This document shows, piece after piece, positions 1-9,010 of a DNA stretch of 64,000 nucleotides. Below the pieces are notes generated by a model. The model was not told the DNA's origin and searched no databases. It saw nothing but the letters and a program-made list of their open reading frames with translations. The DNA is from an uncultured Bacilli bacterium (GTDB lineage Bacteria > Bacillota_I > Bacilli_A > ML615J-28 > CAG-698), in the NCBI GenBank assembly GCA_934096585.1, contig CAKOMG010000004.1, forward strand, positions 1-64,000, given 5' to 3'. Made by a program: the position numbers and the translations under genes. How positions within the stretch are numbered: the stretch's first letter is position 1; each line of letters begins with the position of its first letter.

Positions 1-411
1 GGAATAGAAGAAATAAAAAAATATCTTAAAATGGAAACAACAAGATATAAACCTATTACTTCTATAGAAGGTGATTACTATGATGCAAAATTATCATTTG
101 ATAAACCATTACTTACAAAGTATAAAAATATTGAAAATCGAAAAATTCTTGATCCAAAAATTCATGAGCATGAATGTATGTTTGATGGTAACAAAAAACC
201 TGTAGAAATTTTAGGCTCCATTCCAAAAGAAGCTAAATTGTATTTTAGATATTTACATGAAATGACTAAAGATATCTTTATTCCATATTGTGATCAAAGC
301 ATCATTATAGTATCTGAAAGATTTAAAGAAATGTGTGAAAAAGAAAAACTAACAAATATTATTAATAGGTTTGTGGAAGTATATGATGAGGATGAATATA
401 CAGAAGAATAA
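1..411 (+). CDS. Partial CDS: C-terminal part of a putative immunity protein (Imm11/DUF1629-like)
   Basis: The frame is open from base 1, so the gene probably starts before the window. The ATG at 31 has no ribosome binding site. The visible part is a soluble acidic protein with no membrane segment. Its end carries a pattern (hydrophobic strand, then IIVSERFKEMCE) that resembles the C-terminal part of Imm11/DUF1629 immunity proteins, where a conserved SerF-type motif precedes a short helix. That match is from memory and is not secure. A terminator and a fragment of Rhs core follow directly, the same immunity-then-Rhs-fragment order seen at 61427-63844, which supports an immunity role. It could equally be an unrelated accessory protein. 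Confidence 0.5.
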   Translation, partial: GIEEIKKYLKMETTRYKPITSIEGDYYDAKLSFDKPLLTKYKNIENRKILDPKIHEHECMFDGNKKPVEILGSIPKEAKLYFRYLHEMTKDIFIPYCDQSIIIVSERFKEMCEKEKLTNIINRFVEVYDEDEYTEE

Positions 412-482
412 GTAAATAAAAGTCTTATATAGATTGAACTGATATTTGTTAAGAAGAAAGTAATAAAAATAATTAAGCAATT

Positions 483-541
483 AAGGTTTGATTTCGATAC
501 TATATCGGAGTTAAGCCTTTTAATTTTGTTTTTAATTTTTT
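483..541 (+). terminator. Intrinsic terminator after the putative immunity gene
   Basis: A 16-bp stem (483-498 with 504-519), partly held by G-U pairs, has a 5-base loop and is followed by several T runs to 541. It closes the upstream gene. Confidence 0.75.
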
Positions 542-564
542 TATATTATAAAACTATGTGTATT

Positions 565-660
565 TTTCTTGAAACAATAGAATGTAATAATAAAGAAATT
601 AGAAGATTTGAATATACAGATAATTGACAAAGATAATAGAAAATGATAAAATAATTTATA
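565..660 (+). pseudogene. Decayed fragment of Rhs core
   Basis: This stretch is almost identical to 60104-60201 inside the large Rhs gene, beginning with cttgaaacaatagaatg. Relative to that copy it has lost 4 bases (aaat) near 624, which shifts the frame, plus a few substitutions near the end. Only about 30 codons of the core remain, with no start and no continuation. It shows that Rhs sequence once existed, or was copied, about 60 kb upstream of the present array. The rest of the 412-730 gap holds a terminator, this fragment and promoter-like sequence for the LytTR operon. Confidence 0.85.
624..652 (+). promoter_or_regulatory. Candidate promoter inside the Rhs remnant, for the LytTR operon
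   Basis: TTGACA (624-629) is 17 bases from TAAAAT (647-652), with a TG one base before the -10 (extended -10). A second TATAAT lies at 677-682 without a good -35. The first open gene downstream is the response regulator at 731. Confidence 0.5.
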
Positions 661-730
661 TAAAAGACAATTAATCTATAATTTAAAAAAGAGGAAAATA
701 ATTTAAGTAAAACTAAATTATAAATAAAGT

Positions 731-1429
731 ATGAAAATGAAGTTTGCGATATGTGATGATAACAGTATTGATTCAAATTATGTATATGAATTAGTAAAAA
801 AATGGTCTAATGAAAATAAATATCAAGTTGATATAGAAACATTTTCATCTGCTGAAAGTTTTTTGTTTCATTATGTAGACAATAAAGATTATGATGTTTT
901 ATTACTTGATATTGAAATGAAAAAAATGGACGGCGTATCACTAGCTAGAGAAATTAGAAAAACAAATAAAAACGTTCAAATAATTTTTATTACAGGATAT
1001 TCAGAATATATTGCTGAGGGATACGATGTTGAAGCATTAAACTACTTAATGAAACCATTTAAAACAGAAAAATTATATGAAGTACTAAATAAAGCAGTTA
1101 CAAAGATTATTCAAAATGAAAAACATTTGTTATTAAATACTTTTGATGAAATTATTAGAATATCATTACATGATATCATTTATATTGATGTTGATAGAAA
1201 TTATACAACTATCCATTCAAACAAAAATTATACAATAAAAATGACCCTTGCTGACATAGAAAAAGAATTAGATGAAAGATTTTTTAGAATAAGTCGTTCA
1301 ATTATTATTAACCTAAAGTATATAAATAGAGTTACAAAAAGAGATGTCTATTTAACTAATGGCTCCATATTACCATTACCAAGAGGAAAATATGAATCTT
1401 TAAATAAAGCTATAATTAAAGAAATGTAG
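731..1429 (+). CDS. LytTR-family response regulator (AgrA/VirR type)
   Basis: Two-domain cytoplasmic regulator of normal length (232 residues). The receiver domain occupies about residues 3-120, with the acidic pair D9-D10, the phospho-acceptor D60 in LLLDIEM, and the late lysine in MKPF. A LytTR DNA-binding domain follows (about 132-232), with the typical FFRISRSIIINLKYI segment. LytTR regulators bind pairs of short direct repeats and often control peptide export, bacteriocin or quorum systems. A histidine kinase starts 9 bases downstream, and an exporter pair with a matching direct repeat follows, so this is probably one regulatory unit. The start could also be the ATG at 737; neither has a strong ribosome binding site. 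Confidence 0.9.
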   Translation: MKMKFAICDDNSIDSNYVYELVKKWSNENKYQVDIETFSSAESFLFHYVDNKDYDVLLLDIEMKKMDGVSLAREIRKTNKNVQIIFITGYSEYIAEGYDVEALNYLMKPFKTEKLYEVLNKAVTKIIQNEKHLLLNTFDEIIRISLHDIIYIDVDRNYTTIHSNKNYTIKMTLADIEKELDERFFRISRSIIINLKYINRVTKRDVYLTNGSILPLPRGKYESLNKAIIKEM

Positions 1430-1438
1430 GTAAGCTTT

Positions 1439-2095
1439 ATGAGACAAAAAAAACTAGATAAACAAATGGAAAATTATCAAAGAGAAATTATAGATACGCA
1501 CTATCAAGAAGTTGAAACAATGTATAACAAAATGCGTGGATGGAGACATGATTATCGTAATCACATTCAAACCATGAAAGTTTTAGCAGAACAAGGCGAC
1601 ATAGAGGCAATCAAAGATTATTTAAATAAATTAGATGAGGATTTAGCAACTGTTGATACTGTTATAAAAACAGGAAATACCAAAGCAGATGCTATTTTAA
1701 ATAGTAAGATTTCTCTAGCAAAATCGAAAGATATTACAGTGAAAGTTGATGCTCAAGTTCCTGTTAAATTAAAAATGAGTGAACTAGACCTTTGCGTTAT
1801 ATTAGGAAATTTATTCGATAATGCAATTGAAGCAAGTTTACCTTTACCTAAGGAGCAGAGGTTAATTAGAGTATATATAGTTATGAAAAATACACAATTA
1901 TATATATCATTTACTAATTTTACTGCTTCCAAAAAACAAATTAAGGAATCAAATGTGTTTAAAACAACAAAAGGCGAAGGACATGGTTATGGTTTAATTA
2001 GAATAGATAGTATTATTAAAAAATTAGATGGCTATTTAAGTAGAAATAGTGAAGATGGTGCATTCACTACAGAAATATTAATTCCTCAAATATGA
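1439..2095 (+). CDS. GHKL-type histidine kinase lacking a membrane sensor
   Basis: Partner kinase of the preceding regulator. At 218 residues it is about half the usual length of AgrC/LytS-like kinases and has no transmembrane segment at all. A short N-terminal coiled coil leads into the phosphorylation box WRHDYRNHIQ (H37 the likely phospho-site). A GHKL ATPase domain follows, with N-box NLFDNAIEAS and the glycine-rich GHGYGL loop. The response regulator ends only 9 bases upstream, so no missing sensor can be encoded directly before it. Either the kinase is a soluble core that senses a cytoplasmic or protein signal, perhaps the exporters next door, or it has lost its sensor. It ends in TGA, used as a stop. 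Confidence 0.88.
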   Translation: MRQKKLDKQMENYQREIIDTHYQEVETMYNKMRGWRHDYRNHIQTMKVLAEQGDIEAIKDYLNKLDEDLATVDTVIKTGNTKADAILNSKISLAKSKDITVKVDAQVPVKLKMSELDLCVILGNLFDNAIEASLPLPKEQRLIRVYIVMKNTQLYISFTNFTASKKQIKESNVFKTTKGEGHGYGLIRIDSIIKKLDGYLSRNSEDGAFTTEILIPQI

Positions 2096-2161
2096 CAATT
2101 CGTCCCCGTATTTAACAATTCGTCCCTTTTTTTAAAAGAGACGAATTTTATATGATATACT
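2095..2161 (+). promoter_or_regulatory. Candidate LytTR operator and promoter of the exporter pair
   Basis: ACAATTCGTCCC occurs twice as a direct repeat (2095-2106 and 2115-2126), exactly 20 bases apart. The first 9 bases resemble the degenerate LytTR/AgrA half-site. The second copy also forms a hairpin with 2134-2147 (14 pairs, one mismatch, 3-base loop). A -10-like TATACT at 2156-2161 follows without a clear -35, as expected for an activator-dependent promoter. There is no T tract after the hairpin, so it is not an ordinary terminator. Confidence 0.55.
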
Positions 2162-2188
2162 ATGTATATAAAAAGGAGCATGAAAAAT

Positions 2189-4027
2189 ATGAAAAATATC
2201 AATGAACAAAAAAAGAAACCCAAATATAATATGTTTCAGAATTCTTGGTTTATGATTCAAACAGCATGGAAACAAAAAGAAAAAAAAGTAATAGTTACTG
2301 CACTTTTTTTAGTTTTGTTTGGAGTTGCAATTAATTTGATAAATCTATATATAGCTCCAACAATACTTGATGCTATAGAAACCCATGCTTCATTTAAACA
2401 ATTAATTATGACAATACTAGTTTTCATTGTAGCATCTATTTTAACTTATGGTTTGAATGCATATGTTAATGCAAATGTTTTGTATGGACGAATAACTGTT
2501 AGAACATCTATTGTAGCAATGCTAAATAGAAAATGTTCAAGAACATCATATCCAAATATTGAAAGTGAAGACTTTTACAAATTAAGTTCGCAAGCATTTT
2601 CATATTGTTCTGCAAATTCTGAAGCAACTGAAGCAATTTGGGAAACGCTAGTTCAAATCCTAATTAATGCTATATGCTTTGCGTTTTATACTGGGTTATT
2701 ATTAATGGTAAAACCCATTATGTTAATTGTAATATTAGTAACTACCATTATAGGATTTTTAATTAGTAATCATTTAAGTGATTATAAGTATAAACATAAG
2801 GACATTGAAGCAGAAGAAGAAAAAAAATTAATGTATATTAATGATTCTGCAAGTTCATTAAAATTCGCTAAAGACATTCGTATTTTTGGCCTTCGTCCTT
2901 GGCTAATGGAACTATACAATAAATCGATGGTTGCATTGCAAATGTTTTATGGTAAAGTGGCAGGGGTATATTTTTGGTCTAGTATTGCCGATTTAGTTTT
3001 AGCTTTTTTAAGAAATGCTATTGCATACTTTTATCTAATTAAACTTGTATTAAATAATGAGATATCTGTTGCAGAATTTTTACTTTATTTTTCCGCAATT
3101 GAAGGTTTTACTAATCTAGTGACAGGTGTAATGACACAATTAAGCACATTAAAAAAACAAAGTATAGATATATCAATTGTTAGGGAAGCATTAGAATATC
3201 CAGAAATTTTCAAATTTGAAGATGGAAAAAATTTAAAAATTGATTCAAATGAAGATTATACAATCGAACTTAAAAATGTTTCTTTTAAATATCCCGGAAA
3301 TAATACAAACATTTTAAGTAATATAAATTTAATTATAAAACCTAAAGAAAAAATTGCTATAGTAGGACTTAATGGAGCAGGTAAAACAACATTAGTTAAA
3401 TTAATTTGTGGATATTATGATCCTACTGAAGGTGAAGTTTTATTAAATGGAACAAATATTAAAATTTACAATAGAGAACAATATTATAAGTTGTTTTCTG
3501 CCGTATTTCAAGATTTTTCTTTACTAGCTGGAAGCATAGCAACTAATGTTGCCCAAACGGAAGATAATATCAATTATAATAAAGTATATAGCTGCATTGA
3601 AAAAGCTGGATTAAAGAAAAAAATTGAATCACTTCCTCAGAAATATGAAAGTAAATTAAATAGAAAAGTGTATGAAGATGCTATTAGTTTATCAGGTGGA
3701 GAGACACAACGATTGATGCTAGCTAGGGCCCTTTATAAAGATGCGCCATTTATTGTATTAGATGAACCTACAAGTGCACTAGATCCAATTGCGGAAGCAG
3801 ATATTTATAAAAAATATAATGAACTTTCTAAAAATAAATCATCGTTGTTTATATCACATAGATTAGCTTCAACTAGATTTTGTGATCGAATTATATTTTT
3901 AGCTGATGAAAAAATAGTAGAAGAAGGAACACATGAAGAGTTATTAGCTTTAGGTGGAAAGTATGCGAAATTATTTGAAATCCAAAGTCAATATTATCGT
4001 GAAGGAGAGACTAATGATGAAAAATAA
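2189..4027 (+). CDS. ABC exporter half-transporter (membrane plus ATPase), first of a pair
   Basis: An exporter-type half-transporter: N-terminal membrane domain with about six helices (roughly residues 30-330 of 612), then a nucleotide-binding domain. The latter has Walker A GLNGAGKTT, a Q-loop in FQDFSLL, signature LSGGETQR, Walker B FIVLDEPTSALD and switch histidine SHR. The ribosome binding site AAAAGGAG at 2171-2178 lies inside the frame that opens at ATG 2162 and is too close to ATG 2180, so ATG 2189 is taken as the start. The next gene is a similar half-transporter overlapping by 14 bases, implying a heterodimer. The substrate cannot be read. A peptide or antimicrobial is plausible from the LytTR context, but no precursor peptide gene was seen. 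Confidence 0.88.
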   Translation: MKNINEQKKKPKYNMFQNSWFMIQTAWKQKEKKVIVTALFLVLFGVAINLINLYIAPTILDAIETHASFKQLIMTILVFIVASILTYGLNAYVNANVLYGRITVRTSIVAMLNRKCSRTSYPNIESEDFYKLSSQAFSYCSANSEATEAIWETLVQILINAICFAFYTGLLLMVKPIMLIVILVTTIIGFLISNHLSDYKYKHKDIEAEEEKKLMYINDSASSLKFAKDIRIFGLRPWLMELYNKSMVALQMFYGKVAGVYFWSSIADLVLAFLRNAIAYFYLIKLVLNNEISVAEFLLYFSAIEGFTNLVTGVMTQLSTLKKQSIDISIVREALEYPEIFKFEDGKNLKIDSNEDYTIELKNVSFKYPGNNTNILSNINLIIKPKEKIAIVGLNGAGKTTLVKLICGYYDPTEGEVLLNGTNIKIYNREQYYKLFSAVFQDFSLLAGSIATNVAQTEDNINYNKVYSCIEKAGLKKKIESLPQKYESKLNRKVYEDAISLSGGETQRLMLARALYKDAPFIVLDEPTSALDPIAEADIYKKYNELSKNKSSLFISHRLASTRFCDRIIFLADEKIVEEGTHEELLALGGKYAKLFEIQSQYYREGETNDEK

Positions 4028-5885
4028 AAAGTCTAATAATTTTAAAAAATCATTTTCTATAAATAATAGAGCCTTAAAACTAATTTATAAAAAATATCCC
4101 TCTATGATTATTTCAACTGTTTTAAATTCTATTTGGAAAGCTATTAATCCATATGTTTTAATTTATTTATCCGCATTAATAATTGAGGAGTTAGCTGGTT
4201 CAAGAAATATAGAACAATTAAAAATATATGTTATAATTACTATAACAATAGGTGCATTAATTGCACTAATATCCGCATTATTAAAAAAGTGGAATGACAT
4301 AAGTACATCTAATTTATTTTTTAAATTTGAAAAAATATATACAGAAAAGTTATTAGATATGGATTTTGTAAGTTTAGATGATAGTAAAACATATGAATTG
4401 TTATCAACTATAAGACAAAATCAAAATGGTGGTGGATGGGGGTTTTATAAAGTAGTGACAAATTATGGATCCTTAGTTACTTCAATCTTTACATTACTAG
4501 GAGGCATTACTTTAACTTTCACTTTATTTATATCTAAAGTACCTGAGTCAAATCAAAATTTCACTTTCTTGAATCATCCACTTTTTATTATATTAGTTGT
4601 TTTGATTATGGTAATAATTACACTACTAGCTCCATATTTTGCATATAAAGGAAATAGTTATTATGCGAAGTATTCTAATCTTCATAATTTAGGTAATAGA
4701 TTGTTTGGTTTTTTTGGATGGTTAGGTTATAAAAAAGAATTAGCTACTGACGTTAGAATGTATAGGCAAGATTTATTGTGTGATAAACATACGTTGAATA
4801 AAAATGATACTTTTACATCAAAAGGTATGTTTGCGCGATTGGCTAAAGGACCAATGGGACTTTATGCAGCCCTTTCCGCAATTATTTCTGCTGTTTTTAT
4901 AGGAATAGTATATTTGTTTGTTGGAATAAAATCTTGGGCAGGTGCTTTTGGAATTGGAATGGTTATGCAATATATTACATCTATTACTAAAGTGTCATCA
5001 GGATTAAATAGTTTTGTGAGCGCAATTGGAAGTATAAAAACAAATAGTAGTTTTTTAGAATTAATATTTGAATTTTTAGATATACCTAATACTATGTATC
5101 AAGGATCTTTGACAGTCGAAAAAAGACTTGATCGAAATTATGAAATCGAATTTAAAAATGTATCATTTAAATATCAAACAAGTAATGATTATGTATTAAA
5201 AAATATCAATTTAAAATTTAATGTCGGAAGTAAACTTGCAATTGTTGGGATGAATGGTAGTGGCAAAACAACGTTTATAAAATTATTATGTAGATTATAT
5301 GATCCAACTGAAGGAGAAATTTTATTAAACGGCATTGATATTAAAAAATATAATTATTTAGAATATTTAATGATATTTTCAGTTGTATTTCAAGATTTTC
5401 AATTATTATCGCTTAAACTTGGAGAAAATGTTGCTTCCTCAATAAACTATGATTCATGCGTGGTAGAAGATTGTTTAATAAGAGCTGGATTTAAAGACAA
5501 ATTACGTAAATTAAACAATAATTTAAATACTTATTTATATAAACAAATAAATGAAAACGGAATTAATATTTCCGGTGGTGAAGCACAAAAAATAGCTATA
5601 GCAAGAGCGTTGTATAAAGATTCGCCATTTATTATTTTAGATGAGCCAACGGCTTCTTTAGATCCAATAGCCGAGGCAGAGATTTATTCAAAGTTTAATG
5701 AAATCGTCGGGGATAAAACAGCGATTTATATTAGTCACCGATTGTCTTCGTGTATATTTTGCGATGAAGTTGTAGTTTTTGATAATGGCCACATAGTTCA
5801 ACATGATACACATAAAAATTTGTTAGAAGATAAAAAAGGCAAGTATTATGAATTGTGGCATGCCCAAGCTCAATATTACAAATAA
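4014..5885 (+). CDS. ABC exporter half-transporter, second of a pair
   Basis: Partner of the preceding half-transporter, 623 residues with the same layout: six-helix membrane domain, then an ATPase with Walker A GMNGSGKTT, signature ISGGEAQK, Walker B FIILDEPTASLD and the ISHR switch. The signature has I where LSGGQ proteins have L, and the partner has ETQR, so the two sites may differ in activity, as in many heterodimeric exporters. The ATG at 4014 follows GGAGAG at a good distance and overlaps the previous gene by 14 bases, which suggests translational coupling and paired production. A longer frame from 3954 exists but has no ribosome binding site. A terminator follows directly. Confidence 0.88.
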   Translation: MMKNKKSNNFKKSFSINNRALKLIYKKYPSMIISTVLNSIWKAINPYVLIYLSALIIEELAGSRNIEQLKIYVIITITIGALIALISALLKKWNDISTSNLFFKFEKIYTEKLLDMDFVSLDDSKTYELLSTIRQNQNGGGWGFYKVVTNYGSLVTSIFTLLGGITLTFTLFISKVPESNQNFTFLNHPLFIILVVLIMVIITLLAPYFAYKGNSYYAKYSNLHNLGNRLFGFFGWLGYKKELATDVRMYRQDLLCDKHTLNKNDTFTSKGMFARLAKGPMGLYAALSAIISAVFIGIVYLFVGIKSWAGAFGIGMVMQYITSITKVSSGLNSFVSAIGSIKTNSSFLELIFEFLDIPNTMYQGSLTVEKRLDRNYEIEFKNVSFKYQTSNDYVLKNINLKFNVGSKLAIVGMNGSGKTTFIKLLCRLYDPTEGEILLNGIDIKKYNYLEYLMIFSVVFQDFQLLSLKLGENVASSINYDSCVVEDCLIRAGFKDKLRKLNNNLNTYLYKQINENGINISGGEAQKIAIARALYKDSPFIILDEPTASLDPIAEAEIYSKFNEIVGDKTAIYISHRLSSCIFCDEVVVFDNGHIVQHDTHKNLLEDKKGKYYELWHAQAQYYK

Positions 5886-5915
5886 AAAATCTATCTCAAT
5901 AGGGATAGATTTTTT
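5885..5915. terminator. Bidirectional terminator between the exporter genes and ispH
   Basis: The stem AAAATCTATC / GATAGATTTT is flanked by A and T runs, so it can serve both converging genes. Confidence 0.85.
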
Positions 5916-5916
5916 A

Positions 5917-6810
5917 CTAAAATGAAATATAATCGTTATTAGTGAATTTAGATATATAATGTGAATCTTTAATTTTGTTTATTACTTCATCTACTAATTT
6001 GTTAGGAGTAGAAGCGCCAGCTGTCACTCCTATAGTCATATTAGGAATAAACTTAATATTACTTATATCATCTATATTTTCAACTAATACAACATCTTTA
6101 TTATTTTTTTCACATAGTTCTTTAAGTTTCATAGTATTATTACTCAATTTGTCTCCAACTACTACAATTAGATTACATTTGTCTAAACAATTTAATAATG
6201 CTAATTGACGCGATTTAGAAGCATTGCATATATCTATATCAAATGTAATATTATGATATTTCATTTTTAAAGTATTTACAATTTCTATTAAATCTAAATA
6301 AGACATAGTAGTTTGATTAGTGAAGTATATTTTATCATCCAATATATCTAATTGATTAATATCTTCTATACATGTTAATAAATGAATTTTAGAGTTTATA
6401 CTCATTATACTTTTACATTCTGGATGATTTAATTTTCCATAGTATAATACTGTATATCCGTCATCTATTTTTTCTTGCACATTAGTTTCTATTCGTAATA
6501 CTTCTTGACATGTCGTATCAACAAGATCTAAACCTTTATTTTTTATATCTTGTTTTTGCTTTTGACTTAATCCGTGAGCAGTAACAATAATTGTTCCTTT
6601 TGAGATATTGGAATATTCATCAATAATTTTTATTCCAAGATCTTGGTAAGCATCGGTAACATGAGTGTTATGAACTAGTTTTCCAAGCATGTAATAAGGT
6701 TTTTTGTGTGTATCTTCTTTTAACAGATTATTAATAGTTTTGATTGCACAAACTACGCCTTTACAATATCCTTGCGGAATTATTTTTATAACTTTTATAT
6801 TTTTTTCCAT
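5917..6810 (-). CDS. ispH: 4-hydroxy-3-methylbut-2-enyl diphosphate reductase
   Basis: Last enzyme of the MEP isoprenoid pathway: it reduces HMBPP to IPP and DMAPP with a 4Fe-4S cluster in the cytoplasm. The three cluster cysteines are present: C16 in GYCKGV, C101 in VDTTCQEV and C195 in ICNASKSRQ. Substrate residues near H50, H79 and the HPE motif (H129-E131) are also present. The length of 297 is normal. Start ATG 6810 has AAGGATGT upstream on the minus strand. It is a single gene between two terminators/promoters, converging with the exporter operon. No other isoprenoid gene is in the window. Confidence 0.95.
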   Translation of the reverse strand: MEKNIKVIKIIPQGYCKGVVCAIKTINNLLKEDTHKKPYYMLGKLVHNTHVTDAYQDLGIKIIDEYSNISKGTIIVTAHGLSQKQKQDIKNKGLDLVDTTCQEVLRIETNVQEKIDDGYTVLYYGKLNHPECKSIMSINSKIHLLTCIEDINQLDILDDKIYFTNQTTMSYLDLIEIVNTLKMKYHNITFDIDICNASKSRQLALLNCLDKCNLIVVVGDKLSNNTMKLKELCEKNNKDVVLVENIDDISNIKFIPNMTIGVTAGASTPNKLVDEVINKIKDSHYISKFTNNDYISF

Positions 6811-6888
6811 AATGACATCCTTATATAAATTATATCAAATAATTTTTAAAATATAAATATTTAATTATAATATTTTCTCTTTATTCAT

Positions 6889-6917
6889 TTGACTTATTGA
6901 ATAAATTATAATACAAT
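6889..6917 (+). promoter_or_regulatory. Promoter of the lipoprotein gene at 6936
   Basis: TTGACT (6889-6894), 17-base spacer, TACAAT (6912-6917). A TATAAT at 6907-6912 is closer than the usual spacing. A GGAGGT ribosome binding site follows before ATG 6936. Confidence 0.65.
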
Positions 6918-6935
6918 TATAGTGGAGGTAACCAT

Positions 6936-8912
6936 ATGAAACGAATAACAAAAGTGTTAATTATTTGTTTTCTTGTTATGTTTTTAGTAGCATGCGATAA
7001 AAAGCCAAGCGATGAAGCTGAAGCCAGAAAAGTTATAAAACAAGCTTTTGATACACTATCAATTGGAGAAGAGATAAATCATAGTTTAATATTACCCAAA
7101 ACTCTTAAAGTAAATAACTATATAGTAAATTTGTCGTATGAGTCATCAGATGAAAGTATTATGACCAATAAAGGCGAAATAATAAGAATGTTTGATGATC
7201 AATTGGTTACTTTAAATATTACTGGTGAAATTAATAACATAATTGAAAAAATATCAAAAGAAATAATAGTTTTAGGAACAAAACAAGATTTTAGGCCAGC
7301 TAATGAAGTTGAAAAACAAAAAATATTAGAAGAATTGGAAACAAATATTAGTTCTACACTTACAAAAATAAAAGAAAATAATGGCAGTACAATAACTAAT
7401 GAAATTAGTGTTAGTATTAATGGTGAACTAATAACACAATCTAATAAAATTAAAATAAAGAATGATCCATTGTATTTAGAAACAATAGATGAAAATAATA
7501 ATTTAAATGTATATAAAGAAGAAGACCAAAAGATAATAAAATATATTGTATACAAAAATCATATATATAGAAATCTTGAAACAAGCACAAAAGATGAAAT
7601 ACTAAACTCAATATATAACGAAAGTTTAGATAGCGATTTTTTTGTCAACTTAGAGTGTGAAAAGAAAGATAAAGATTATACATTTAAAGCCAGTGTTAAA
7701 AATATATTAAATACTGAAATAGGAATGGAAATAAAAGAACTTTTACAATCAATGGGGGATCTTGATGACTTGGAAGAATTACCTATTTACTTCAAATTAC
7801 AAGTCGATGAAGATAGTATTATTAATACTGCTTATTTGAATTATAAAATTGAAAATTTAGGATATGTTTTTTGCAATGTTAAAACAACTTATAAAATGGA
7901 AGATATAGTAGAGTATGAATTTCCAAAAGACTTAAAAATAGAATTACCAAAGACTATTGATTCAGTTACATCTTATAGTAAATTAGGTGAAGAAATAGAG
8001 GTATATAAAAGTGATTATGGTTATTTTAGATATGATTTAAAACGAGGAACATATTGTCTTGATTCAGATGGAAATTTTAATCGTCAAGGCGTTAATAGCT
8101 ATCATAATTATAAAATTTATGATCAAAATGGAAAACTACTTCATTTAAGCTTAGATTATACTCCTAGTAAAAGGTATTATGGATTTTTAGGAATGAATTA
8201 TGTATTTACTATCCCAAGTGATGGAATATATTATATCAAAATGGAAAACTATGAACAAAAAGATATATTATTCACTGTAAGAAAATTAGATTATGAAAGT
8301 GGATGCTCACTGAATAAAGCAAAAGATGTAGTATCTACAACAGGCACTATCAATGGCTTATATGACTTTCATATATTTAAAACTAATACAAAAGGATTTT
8401 ATACATTAACTAATATGGGTGATAAAACAATATTTATAGCTATTCCTACGATTCAAGATACTTTTGAATATTTAGAAGTTTTGCCAAATAAAGAAGTTTT
8501 TATATATCTAAATAATTATAGATACTGTTTCTTTGTATGTGCAAATGAACAACAAGAAAGTTATACTTATAATTTTAAAATAGAAAATAGAGAAGAAGAA
8601 TTAAAATATGCATCAAGTAATGATTTTCAAAAAATGCCAAATCTTGAAACGAATAAAAGTTATCTATTTTCTAATGCTGAATATGATAAAAAATGGTTCA
8701 AAATAAACATTGAAAGCAAGGGTGAGTATAAATTTGATGCTTCAGCTAGTAATTTCTATATACAAATTAAAACCATAAACAATGAATATATTGATAGAGC
8801 CAGTGTTTATAAGTTAGATATAGGAGAATATATTATAGAAATAGGTTATAGCGGTGACAATAATAAATATTCAATTGATCAAACAACAATAATTTTTAAA
8901 CAAATATCCTAA
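6936..8912 (+). CDS. Large surface lipoprotein with Ig-like N-terminal domain, function unknown
   Basis: 658 residues. A lipoprotein signal peptide (positively charged start, hydrophobic stretch, lipobox LVAC with C20 as the lipidated cysteine) places it on the outer face of the membrane. Residues about 60-115 look like an atrophied bacterial Ig-like domain (serine pair, short G-E-I-I turn, alternating strand), a type found in surface lipoproteins of gut Firmicutes. The middle and C-terminal parts are beta-rich, with repeated Y-x-F-x-I/L strands, and match nothing I recognise. GTG/ATG choice is not an issue: GGAGG sits at normal spacing before ATG 6936. It is monocistronic, with its own promoter and terminator. 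Confidence 0.85.
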   Translation: MKRITKVLIICFLVMFLVACDKKPSDEAEARKVIKQAFDTLSIGEEINHSLILPKTLKVNNYIVNLSYESSDESIMTNKGEIIRMFDDQLVTLNITGEINNIIEKISKEIIVLGTKQDFRPANEVEKQKILEELETNISSTLTKIKENNGSTITNEISVSINGELITQSNKIKIKNDPLYLETIDENNNLNVYKEEDQKIIKYIVYKNHIYRNLETSTKDEILNSIYNESLDSDFFVNLECEKKDKDYTFKASVKNILNTEIGMEIKELLQSMGDLDDLEELPIYFKLQVDEDSIINTAYLNYKIENLGYVFCNVKTTYKMEDIVEYEFPKDLKIELPKTIDSVTSYSKLGEEIEVYKSDYGYFRYDLKRGTYCLDSDGNFNRQGVNSYHNYKIYDQNGKLLHLSLDYTPSKRYYGFLGMNYVFTIPSDGIYYIKMENYEQKDILFTVRKLDYESGCSLNKAKDVVSTTGTINGLYDFHIFKTNTKGFYTLTNMGDKTIFIAIPTIQDTFEYLEVLPNKEVFIYLNNYRYCFFVCANEQQESYTYNFKIENREEELKYASSNDFQKMPNLETNKSYLFSNAEYDKKWFKINIESKGEYKFDASASNFYIQIKTINNEYIDRASVYKLDIGEYIIEIGYSGDNNKYSIDQTTIIFKQIS

Positions 8913-8917
8913 TAATT

Positions 8918-8953
8918 AATATGCAATGCTCATTTGGTGTTGCATATTTTTTC
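8918..8953 (+). terminator. Terminator of the lipoprotein gene
   Basis: The stem AATATGCAA / TTGCATATT (8918-8926, 8940-8948) is followed by a T run. The next promoter begins at the very next base. Confidence 0.85.
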
Positions 8954-8982
8954 TTGACAAAGTTCATCTATAAAAGTATAAT
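8954..8982 (+). promoter_or_regulatory. Consensus sigma-A promoter of the epimerase/ABC-F operon
   Basis: TTGACA, 17-base spacer, TATAAT: an exact match to the housekeeping consensus. AAAAAAGGAG lies before the start codon at 9011. Confidence 0.9.
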
Positions 8983-9010
8983 TAAAATATAAAAAAAGGA
9001 GATAACAATT

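Noticed and set aside
565..660. CRISPR or insertion-sequence repeat
   Set aside because: The repeated stretch is protein-coding Rhs core in its other copy and has no inverted ends or spacing pattern.
546..776. Minus-strand open frame of 76 codons over the Rhs scrap and LytTR start
   Set aside because: Low-complexity hydrophobic reading of A/T-rich DNA, overlapping a terminator, the scrap and the start of a real gene.
2162..2188. Start of the first exporter at ATG 2162
   Set aside because: The only good ribosome binding site (2171-2178) would lie inside the gene; ATG 2189 fits it.
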